Of a DNA stretch of 64,000 bases, positions 1-11,889 are shown in pieces. The stretch is from positions 2,191,284-2,255,283 of the forward strand of contig NW_017804043.1 of assembly GCF_001625305.1 (NCBI RefSeq). Direction: 5' to 3'. A program made the translations under genes and the position numbers. Origin of the DNA: Branchiostoma belcheri. Taxonomy: Eukaryota; Chordata; Leptocardii; Amphioxiformes; Branchiostomatidae. Every line of letters starts with the position of its first letter. The first letter of the stretch is position 1. Under the pieces are notes generated by a model. It had not been told where the DNA came from and did not search any database. It worked only from the letters and a program-made list of their open reading frames with translations.

Positions 1-199
1 GCAACAACAGGAACTAGCTTAGGCTACACTAGCTTGAACAGTTGGCCCTAAGTAACGCGTGAAAAGCCCCATCTATCTGTTGTAGTTGGTACTGCAAGAG
101 CATCATTTGAAGTGAAACACCATTACAACCTGCTACGGTGAAACTGAGAAAAGTTTAGCTAATTGACTAACCGTTGTTTTTTTTTTATTCATTTCCCAG

Positions 200-368
200 C
201 TAACCCATGTTTGTCTGCAAACGCAAGGACGTGTAAGGAGTGTCTCAGAGTTGCTGCCGAGTGTGGATGGTGTTCCTCCGAGGTACTACATGTACTTCCT
301 TGTCAACTATTTTGTGTGCGTGTGTACATGTGTGTGTGTGTGTGTGTATGTGTGTGTGTGTGTGTGTG

Positions 369-428
<60 letters not shown>

Positions 429-685
429 ATGTTTGTGTTTATCTGACCTACGTCAAGGGGGGGTCTGTCCATGGTCTCTGATTGCCTCAATGTTCTACTT
501 CTTACCTTTCTGGTCCTTTGCAAGCTATGGAATCTACTCCCTTGTCTGCCAGCTGTAAACATTTCTCCTCTTCGCCACTCTAGTCATACACTCGACCCAA
601 ATGCGATTCAGCCAACAATCTGGAGAACCTGGGATGCCCGCTAGCAGCGCTCTTTAACCCTATGGCAGACATGGAAGTAACTGAG
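200..685 (+). CDS. Integrin PSI domain exons
   Basis: Two exons (200-282 and 584-685, joined in phase 0) give the plexin-semaphorin-integrin domain, residues 1-61. The Cys pattern is typical: C3, then TCKEC, ECGWC, and after the intron RPKCD and LGCP. In integrin beta chains this small domain packs under the hybrid domain, and its first Cys is disulfide-bonded to the first EGF module, which tethers the N-terminus. The intron between the exons carries a long TG microsatellite beginning about 30 bases after the donor. Long open frames through that microsatellite are artefacts. Confidence 0.9.
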
Positions 686-1565
686 GTATGTCTTCGTTCG
701 TTGTTGGTATCTTCTTGTTTTTTGCAACGCCTCAGGTGCATGCCTATAATATATTAGGTGTCCACTTTTAGCTATTGCACAGAGATTTCTGTAATATCTG
801 CAAGTGTACCGCCGAAAACGGATGATGACCCATACATTAGCCTGTATTGTTTTCACCGGCGTCCATGGGCGCCGCCATGTTGGATTATGACGTCATATCG
901 GCGCCATCTTGTGTACGTTAACCTACAAATCTGCCGCTCTCGCCATGCAGGAAGGCGTCATCACCAAAGACGTCAGGCTGAGCGATTCGTCTGGCGTAAG
1001 CGAAAAGGGCATCGGCCAGCGGTGGGGCCACGACGAGTGCGCTGCCGACCCGATCACCTGCGGGGAGGGCGGGCCTGCAGCGAGGACAGGCGGAGGAGGA
1101 GGAGGCGGAGGAGGTGGAAATTCCTTCGGAGGAGGAGGAACTTCCTTCGGAGGAGGAGGAGGTACTATAGGTGGAACTTTTGGAGGTGGAAGTATCGGAG
1201 GAGGTACGTGGAGGTGGAACTATTGGAGGTGGAAGTATCGGAGGAGGAGGTGGGAGGTATCGGAGGAGGAGGAGGAAGTATCGGAGGAGGGGGGTGGAAG
1301 TATCGGAGGAGGTGGAATCAGTGGAGGAGGTAACAGAGGTGGAAGGGGTAACAGTGGTGGAGGTGTCGGAGGTGTTGGTGTTGGAGGAGGTGGCTTCGAT
1401 TTCCACAAGCACGAGGGTTATTTCCAGTGGTAACAGGGCTAACTTTTTGTGCTAACGTTCGGTGTTGATTCGTTATAAAATTGCAGCGATTTTTATTTGT
1501 ATTATACATGGCTCAAGTAAAGGCTTGGTTGTATTAGGTTGTGCATGGACAGCCCCTACCAAGAA

Positions 1566-1602
<37 letters not shown>

Positions 1603-4600
1603 GCGATATATGCGCATACACATACACATACATACACATAGACACACACATGCACAGAAAACATGTAAATAGACAGACACAAATACACAGAGACACACGC
1701 ACACACTCATACACACGCGCGCGTGTGCGGGCCTATACACACACACAAGAATAAACACGACAGCATAAGCGTTAAGGTGGCTATTACACCGGAGAGCCAG
1801 AGATGTTCTGCTAGAAGTAAGGATGTGTCAAAAGACTTTGTAGAGAGGTGACCATTTTTATTCGCCCCAGCTTTGGAGCGTTTCGGCCCCAGTTCGGTTG
1901 GCACAGGCCTTTGCTTTAGAAGTCGATCTTTCCAGCCGGCTTTTGTAATATTGCTGCCGTCCTAGAGTCCCTAGCTAGCGTGCACTGGATGGGAGGCTGG
2001 GCGGGCGGGCACACTCTCAGCGCCGTAGAGATCGGGGAGCCACACGGTCTGTTCACCGGCATACTCTTCGCGTTTTGAGTGTCATTTCCGCTAAACTGTT
2101 GTCCCTTAATGTAGGATCGTCAATATCGTCTTCGTCATCTTCATCATCTACCTCGATTTCCGGTTCATCATCCGGGGGAAGCGTCAGGTAATTGTGTTTG
2201 TTTGTTGTTTGTTTGTTTGTTTGTTTGTTTTTAAATTTGTTTGTTTGTTAAAGTGACAACCGATTCCAAGTCTGCGTGCACAGAACCAACATTGGGGCCG
2301 GGCTAAGGATCGTCTCTGATGATAATAACTTTGCGATCCATTCCAGCGTCCTGAAATAGTCACCATGTGCTGATATAAATATTAATACTGCAGTAGGAAT
2401 CCACCTACAGGACTGATCAGTTTTACCGTAAATACATGCTGTCCAAAAGTTACAGCATCCGTATACAACCTACTCTCACGTTCCCAAGTTTCTTGTATCT
2501 GACATTTTGACCTCCTGTCATTCTGCCTGTCAGTCTTTCCCACCCATGTTCCCCCAACCTACTGTCAAGTTCACCCAGTTTCCTGTGTATGGGCTTTTGA
2601 CTTTCTGTCATTCTGGCTGTCAATCTTTCCAACCCATGCGCTCCCAACCGACTCTCAAGTTCACTGCGATTCCTGCTTTTGACCGTCTCACCTCCTGGCA
2701 TCTGCTCCTGAATCTTCCCCACACCCACGTGCTATCAACCCGCTCTTCTTGAACGGAGACACAAATCCATCGCTCAGCCATCCAAAACAATTTCCGTACC
2801 GGGAAGTAAGATTGTCGCTATATATTAATCTTTCCTTGTTTCTAGTTTCGGAGGAGGCGGGACAGGAGGTGGAGGTAGCTTCGGAGGAGGCGGTACAGGA
2901 GGTGGAGGTAGCTTCGGAGGAGGCGGAACAGGAGGCGGCGGTAGCTCCGGAGGATTTTCCTTCGGAGGAGGGACCGGAGGTGGAGGTAGCTCCGGAGGAT
3001 TTTCTTTCGGAGGAGGCGGGACTGGAGGAGGATCGTCCAGCTCCAGCTCATCTTCCTTCTCTGGCTCGTTTGGAGGAGAAGGCGGTTTGGACTCCGACAC
3101 CTTTTTTTCCAAGTCAGTGGCTAGCTATGTACATGTTTATATGTCAGACTATGGACAAAGAACAGTATTTGGTACGACAGGTGCCGATGCCCCCCCCCCC
3201 CAAAAAAAAACTCCAATAAAGCGCAGAGAGCCACCTGAAAGATTTCAGTCTCACTAGATTTTACACATATTTATAGCTTTTGACGAAGCGTTAAGCTTAA
3301 CCTTATTCGGGGATGATATGAACCTATAAGTTCTTGCAATGTTCCTATAATTAGGACAGTATGCAAAATGTCCAAAAATCGGGTCTCTACGTTGAATGAG
3401 GGAAACTGTTACATGTATATGTGAGATGATGCTAGTGAGAATTAATGTGTCGCCTAGATGTTTTTGACTTGACGCAAATATTCCACACATCAAGATGGTT
3501 CTAATGTTGACTCTTCTCTCTATGTTTCAGTCTGGACGACTTCATCAATAGGGGCGGGCGTGGCAGCGACACTGGGAGAAAGAAGCGTCAGGCCGACGAC
3601 GACACCTTGGCTAACATCAACCGCATTTCTCCCAAGGAACTTAAGCTGGACATGAGAAAAGGTGACTGTTCGCTCCTTAATTTCGTTTTGTAGGAAATAT
3701 CATGTTCTTGTATATGAGTATGTCACAAATTGTACTTCAATGTAAATTTTTTATGCACTTTACAAGCATATTTGGGTGAAAGTCTTTGCAGGGATTCCCG
3801 TCGGAAATTATTACAAAAAAACTGTCATCGTGCCGCAAACTGTAACTCATTTCCGAAAGGTAAAAAAGAAACTGGCAGTGTCAAAGAGCGTGTTTTTTGG
3901 CACTTACAAAAACATGGAATATCATAAAGATTTATTCACAGTCTGAATGAATGAATGAATGAATGAATGAATGAATGAATCAATCAATCAATGACGACAT
4001 TAAAAGAAATACATAGTTCACAAACCCAGTGACTCACAAACTTAACGATACAGACAAAACATAACATCCTTGATAAGTTGGTGAAGGTTAGACATCCAGG
4101 TAATAAGATGCACCAAAAAAAACAGTCGCTCTACTGGATATGATTTTGGATCAGTTGCTTGAGTAACCTGAGTTTTTTGGCGTAGCATAACATCCTTGAT
4201 TTCACATCACCCCCCCCTTCCAGGATCGACCTACAGTTTCACCATGAACGTGTACCGCCCGAAGGACTACCCTGCCGACCTCTACTACCTTATGGACCTG
4301 TCCGATTCTATGAAGGACGATTTGGAAAATCTGAAGGGGCTTGCTGAGACTCTGAGTGAGTTCTCACACGCATCCTGATCATTACTGTTAACAGTACTAC
4401 TTTTAAAGTTAGGCCACACTGATTTGATCTTTCCTACATGTAGTAAGTAACGATGAAAGTTAACAAAGTACAATTTACCAAGTCTACATACTTTGATAAA
4501 ATTAATGTGTCAATTTCTGTGTTAGATCATGAGTAGGTAAGGTACCGGTTATTCTAATTTAACGTCCGTTTTACATGTTTTTTGTGTGTGTTTTTAGCCG

Positions 4601-7600
4601 ACCAGTTGAGGATACTTACCAAGAACTTCAACGTTGGGTTCGGCGCTTTTGTGGACAAGACCGTGTCTCCCTATGTGGACACGTCGCCAGCAAAGTACGT
4701 TGATACATGAACATGCTTCATATCTCTCAAATACACCACACCTAGACTATTGTAGGTATAACATCGACTATCATTAATATGCTATGCTGGGTACCCCAGG
4801 ACCACCACATTGGAAAAAGAAAAACCAGACCCCTGTCGAAGGTTGGTTCTGTAACAGCCTACTGGAGAATTCTAAAATAGTACGACCACACACAACGAAT
4901 GTGACGACAATGTGACCCGGTAAGGGCTGAATGGAGCTGGGATCCTAAGAGTCAACCGCAATGGCCGTACGTACTGTAACATGTCCTCCTGTGTCACGGG
5001 GTCGTGTGCCGTAAGTGTGAGTCGTGTGGCGTAACGACAGAGCGTTCGGCTCGGACCCAAAAGGTCCAGAGTTCGAATCCTGCCATGCCACCGATCTTGT
5101 GTCCTTGGGAAAACCACTTTACACGAATTTTTTCAATTTCCTCAGGTCACAGTAAGTATGTCTGCTGTTCGTTCATGCGTTTGTCTGCGTTGGTGGCGGC
5201 ATATTAATATTTTAAAAAACTTGAGTTTGCCGTCGCCATGTCTTGTAAAAAATGTTAGAATACAAAAAAAAACATGTCTTCCTCCCCTCCTGTGTTGCAG
5301 GCTGTTGGAGCCCCTCCCGGGCGCCGCCCCGCCCTTCAGTTACATCAACGCCCTGTCCCTCACGCACGATGCCGAATTGTTTAAAACCGAGGTCGGGAAG
5401 ATCAGGAGCTCCGGCAACCTGGACGCCGCGGAGGGAGGGTTCGACGGCATGCTGCAGGCACTCGTGTGCAGGGTAAGCCGCAAAGCTTATTTAGGTATTA
5501 TAGCACAAAAGAGTTCTCTCAGTCACCTAGAGCTTCCGACCAGTCCCTCAGTCTACTGGTCTTCCTCAGTAGACTGACACAGTGAGACGTGTCACACAGA
5601 TGAACTTTCATGATAGAATACTGAAGACGTAGGAAGACCCACAAAACAGAACATATGTACATGTACATATAACATCGTGAAAGAAAGAGAAGCTTGAAGA
5701 ATCAAGGATGTCATCGCCTCCAGAACCGATCTACGCCTAAATGGATGAGGGATGATATCACGCATGGTTCTGAGTAGTCTCCTATCCAGAACCGTGCCTG
5801 AGCGTAGTTCTGGGGAAATCACCTTTCTGGATAGAAAATTTGTCCCTTGATGATGACGTCTTGTTGTTTCTTCCCCCATCAGCAAAAGATTGGCTGGCGG
5901 GAGGCCTCCACCCACATTATCCTGTACGCCAGCGACGCGCCGTTCCATTCGGCTGGAGACGGCAAGCTCGGCGGCATCGTCAAGAAGAACGACGAGAAGT
6001 GTCACTTGGACGTACGAGGAAAATACACGGAGGAGAAAAACCAGGTCTGCCAGCTGAAGCTAGATACATTTGCGTAGATTATTGTATGTTCAGAAGGCGT
6101 TTGAAGAATCCTTGGTCTGTCTAATTGTCTAAGGTATCTTTGCCAAGAATTTTGGTAGCGTCTGGAACAGTGTATGTTGTAACGGTGTTTTCGTATATGG
6201 TCTACCAGTATGACTCTGTATCTGTATAGCCGGTATAACCGCCTTTCGACGTAACACACCAGCTTCGCAGGCACGCGGCGCTGCGGCAGCTGGCTATATT
6301 GCACCGATCGACTTTTTACACCTAACCCTTGAACTTCCTACTCTAGACATTGTTTAAAGCTATTCAAGAAGGTTTGAGTTTTTTTCTGAATTTGGCCTGT
6401 GGTTCGGTCTTGATTGATATGTCTTGGGCCCGCCTTTCTTCAATACTGCAGCAGAACGTACGGTTTCTGTATCTTTCCAGGATTATCACTGCAGCAGAAC
6501 TTACGGTTTCTGTATCTTTCCAGGATTATCCGTCCATCAGTCAGATCAGATCCCTTCTGGAAGCCACCAACACTCTGCTCATCTTCGCCGTGGACAAAAA
6601 GTTCCAGAGTATCTACGAGGTAAAAAATAATTTTGCAGTAGAGAATACTTGAAATGCAGCAATACCTGAATTAACGTCTTATCCATGGCGTAATGCAAAG
6701 CAATTGATTGTTACCGACAGAAACTGCAGAAAATTTTTTATCACATGTTTGTTACGCAAAATTTATTCTTTGGTTAGAAATCTAATAGTTCCTGTTTTAA
6801 ATTGCCTATTTTGCCTATTTTTTGTGGTGTACATGCTGGTATAGCAAGAAACTGCTGCTGCAGTAATTGAGTCTTCTGCTTACCCATGGTTAATTGTGAC
6901 ATCTGCATTATGGTGCTATGTGCATTATACTACTTCCTGAACAAAATACATGATGGAAACTGAACGCAAAATGCAGACGCCTGACAATTTCCCGGCTGTG
7001 CAGTCAACCTTCGCCAAACGTCTAGTGCATCCTACGTAGCTGACTGTCTGTGACTCTAGTCTAAGATGTGTGTAGTTAGATTATCAGGATAACATTTTTC
7101 ACCTTCTCGTTGCAGAGCTTGGCAAATAACCAGTTCGCAGGCCTGGCGACAGCCGGAGTGCTAGAGGCTGACTCCAGTAACATCATCGCACTTATAGAGC
7201 GGTCCTACAACGTGAGACAATACACTTGTTTCCACAAATACACAGTGGACAAAAAAGGAATTCATGAACATGCTACAAGAAAAAGGTCGCATACGTATAC
7301 GTACGTTCTTTGAATCATGAACAACACTGCGTTGTATTACAAATATAACACTGTAGGCTTCAGAACCATTGAATTCATAGACATATACAAACATACAACA
7401 TTTCAAATCATAGGCTGTAATTCTATCCGTGGACCAATTCTGTGTAACTTCTGTCTTCTACAGCAACTGCTGTCCCAGATCGAGTTGAACTTCGTGAACT
7501 TCCCCAGCGAGTATATGTCCTACACGGTCACTCCCAACTGTGGTAGAGGGCAGAGGGAGGGGAGCAAATGTACCAACGTGCAAGTAGGAGACGAGGTATG

Positions 7601-10600
7601 TGGGTTTCCATACCTTCTTATCGCTGGGATGAAAGAACAAAATAATGTTACCTGTCTTTGTCTATGTTCACCTTTGCAAAAGGAATACATATTGTTTTTG
7701 CTCTATTTCTTCTTCACCAAACACATAAGGTCAACGACCTGGACCAGACATCTGTCACCATGGTAACTGGTGCTGTAGCAGACTTCCCTGTGGTGTTGGG
7801 TTACATTATGTAGCAACTTGCAAGACAGAGTTGGGGGGTCTGTATTATCTGATAATCATAGAAGTTCATCTGTATTGGTAGGAATCATAGCACGATGCTG
7901 AAATTTATTCCAACACCCTCTGTTGTCCTCAGGTGACCTTTAAGGTTGACCTGACGATGAACGACATCCCGGAAGACTCCGCCATGTTGCAACCCGATTA
8001 CATACACGAGTTCAAGATCAAACCGGTGGGTTTCCACGAAGAGCTGGTGGCCAAGCTGAAGTACCTCGGGTCTTGTGACTGCGAGAAGAACGCGGTGAGT
8101 AGCAAAAGACTTCTGAAATAAGTCATCTTTTTAAATCACAAGGATTGATGTGGTGGATTTTCCCAGTCAACAAAAGATAATGATGACAGAACAAAAGTGA
8201 TGATAATGATGGCGATGATGATAAAGTTATTGCGTATTCGTAGCTTCAAGGCCAATTACAACTAACAACGAAGATACTTCTAACTGATGGAAAACAATGA
8301 CAAAATAGCTTCATCATGGAGACATTTCAATGCTTTTCAGATTCAAACAAGTCGGGAATGTAACCTCCACGGGACATTTGAGTGTGGACAGTGTGTCTGT
8401 GACTCTGGATGGTGAGTATCAATTCATTGGCCATTGCCTCCAAGTCAAACCCAACAACAATGAACGGTACAAACATTATGAAGTGGTCATTATGAAAAAA
8501 ATACATCTGGACTTCAATAACTAACCATATACCAAAAATCAAATAAATACGTCAAACCTACAATGAGTTATGGCCGCGAACTCACTAACATAGAGGTGAT
8601 AAAGATGCATTGTTTACTAGTATTATACACTGTTCTTAACATTCTTGTATATGTACCATCTAGTTTCTTGCTCTGGGCAGAGTATAATGTTTCATGGAGA
8701 CAACACCTAACAAACAAACAACTCTATGGCTCTCTCCCGCCCATTTCATCTGTAGTCCGACGACATAGACTTGCCCTGGCCGGGCATGTTGTTCGTAGTA
8801 ACAAACCAGCTGGTAGACTAGTACAGTGGCTTCCTACTGGGAGACGTAGAGTGGGACGTCCTTATACTACACTTTTGTCCATGTTAGAGAGAGACACTGG
8901 TCTCGCAGGGCCTGCATTAGTGTCCGCTATGAGAGATAGGACATACTGGAGTAACTTTATCAAGTGTACCTCACCGGATTAGTATAATCCGGAGGCATCA
9001 TGATGATGATGGTTACTAGTATCATTCTTTGTCTGCATTTCCAGGCTTGGAAAGACGTGTACCTGCGATGCCTCCAACAACACAGTTGCTGCCAACAACG
9101 AGGGTTGCATCATGCCGGGGAGCCGCAATCCGGATCCGTGCGAGCGGAGGGGCACGTGTCTGTGCGGGGAGTGCAACTGCGACAGACCCGAGCGCTTCTC
9201 GGGAAGATACTGCGAGTGTGACAACCAGGCCTGCGAACGCTTCAACGGAGCGATCTGTGGGGGTACGTTGTTGTCTCCCAAAACGTCTTCAAAAACGTCT
9301 TCCATTCCCAAACATGATTAATTTTGGAATGGTAAAAACGTTGAACTTTATTCCAACACACAATTTACAGGGATCAAATTTTCAGCGACCACTGTTGCCT
9401 TCATCAGGATAATTAATGACCAATCACTTCACAACTTGATCTCGCGAGAGTTACTATGATTACTACCAACACAGATGAACTTTCATGATAATATGATTTG
9501 GAATAACACGAAGTGGAATGCATGTAGTATTCCAAAACATGTGTTTCGTAATCAAGTGTTGTTACCTAAACTCTTATTTAAACACTGGCATGCACATACA
9601 GACAGACAGGCAAGGTTTACTTCATTAGGCACAAGATGAAGTCCCTGAAGACCCAGTGTATACAGGACTTCGATATGTCAGGCATGTTTGTAACCTTTTT
9701 TCACCTCTGTATAGGTCCGGCGTTTGGAACATGTGACTGTGGCACTTGCAAATGTAAAGAAGGCCGGGAGGGGAGCGCCTGCCAGTGCCCGAGCGACCGT
9801 TCAGTCTGCAAACCGAGCAACGCACCGGCCGATGCCGTAAGTTTAACATCTAGGAAGTACTAGTACTAGTAGAGATAGTCACGTTAAAAATTCCATCACA
9901 CGTATCGATAAGAGTAAGGTTGTACAAGTGTCGCAGGTAATGGATACGTGTGCGTATGTTTGGAGTACCTGTAAAGGAGTACCTGGCGGGCGCCATGACG
10001 GACAAAGCGGGCTGATTGAAGAGGGTCTGGGACCCCAAACTCCCGACCTGATGATGATGATGTGTATGTTTGTATGTATGGGGTAATAGTGAAGCACCGC
10101 ATCTAACATTTTATGATGATCACTACTATGGCACTTGTTATGTTTTTAAACTTTGCAGACGCAAGAAAAGTATTGTTTTTGCTCTATTTCGTCGACTTCT
10201 TCTTCCCAAACAAAAAAGGTCAATGACCTGGACTAGACGGCTGTCACCATGGTAACTGGTGATGTAGTCCTGTGGGGTTGGAATACATTATGTAGCAAGT
10301 TTAAGAACAGGGTTGGAGCGGCTGGTCATATCCAACGAATGGGTTTGAGTAAGAATATTTAACAGAGCAGTGGTTTATTGAAATAGATCATCCGAATGTG
10401 AAGGTAAACACTTGCTTACTTGTCAGAAGGTTATGTATGTCGGCATGTAAATGTTTCGTTGCTGCCCGTGTGTTCAGGACCTGTGTAACGGCCACGGTGA
10501 GTGCGCCTGTAACGACGGAGAGGACCAGCGGGTGTGCGTGTGTGAGGAGGGGTACAGCGGCAGGTTCTGCGAGGAGTGTCAGGTACTGCCGACGGCAATC

Positions 10601-11832
10601 GTATCATACATTTCTTTAATCTTCGGTTTATCAAATATCATATCATTCGCACCATTCATAAGCCACTCCAAGTACTAGTAAGAGTATTGTGATGTAATGC
10701 GACAAAAGTCAGTCCCATCGGGGTGCTGCAAGTGAATTCAAATGGAACACATGTCTGGTTCGGCTTCTATTTAAGATATTTTTCACTTGGAATTGTTTTT
10801 TAGCCACTTTCAAAGAAGCGTGGCTTTATGAAAACCTATTCTTCATCATTTTTATTCATAATTTTACCCTCTAAACAACTCGGGCCAGGTTAGAGTTTTC
10901 GTTTCCTTTTTTTTTGTAATTTGAGCGGCTTTACTTCTGTTTCCAGGCGTGTCCAGGGAAGTGTGACCAGCTGAAGCCGTGTGTCCAGTGCCACGCCTGG
11001 GGGAAGAACTGGACAGAGGAGGTCTGTGTGGGCAGATGTGTGGACAAGGTCTACATGTCCGACAGGCTGCGAGACGGTTCGTACCATTCAGTGTTACTGT
11101 CATTGACTTAAGCTTGCCTTCAAGTTGGTGTTTGGGGATGGGCCATGTTTGGTGATATAGGAAGATATGAGGACAAATAGGAATCGAAGCATGAATGAAA
11201 CAATAACCAACTACTGGAAAAAAAACAAAAGTTTCTCAAAGGTATCTCCGAACTAGCTTGGTTTTGGGGTCTTTGCTTCCACCAGTGACTTTCCCAAATA
11301 CAAAGCGAACACTCTAGCAAGTACTAACGCTATTGTACCGGGTAGTCTTTGTCTAAAAATGTCTTAAAAGTTAACGACCCTTTCTTGCTGCAGATGTTGG
11401 AGTGACACGTTGTGCGTACACTGACGATGACGGCTGCAAGGTCCACTACACGTACGGCACAGACTCCTACAAGGGGACGACGTCTGACGACTTCGTCATT
11501 GAGGTCCGCAAGAACAAAGGTAAAGGCCATTGTTGTCTACAAGATACTAGTAGAATAAAGGTAAGGGCTTTTGTTTTCTTTTTTAAAGATTCTCACACCT
11601 GTTCCTTAACGTGTGCATTGTGGAAAGAAGTTACCGCTCTTTAAAAAAAGAAGCAACGTCTTCCAGAGGTCGCAGGGCTAGCACTATAATGTGCAGCACG
11701 CTACAACACGAGGAGAATATGAACTGGCGTTGAAGATGAAAGAACGTGCCTGTTTTTATTCCAGGTCGTTCGTATGGTAGTGACTGGTGCTGACCATTTT
11801 GTTGTTGAGACTGCCATTCATCTATTCACTTG

Positions 11833-11889
<57 letters not shown>

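Noticed and set aside
163..562. Open frames through the TG repeat on both strands
   Set aside because: They exist only because a dinucleotide repeat has no stop codons; the real exon here is the PSI exon at 200-282.
2825..3112. Proline-rich protein on the minus strand
   Set aside because: Antisense shadow of the Gly-rich exon; the plus-strand reading fits flanking splice phases.
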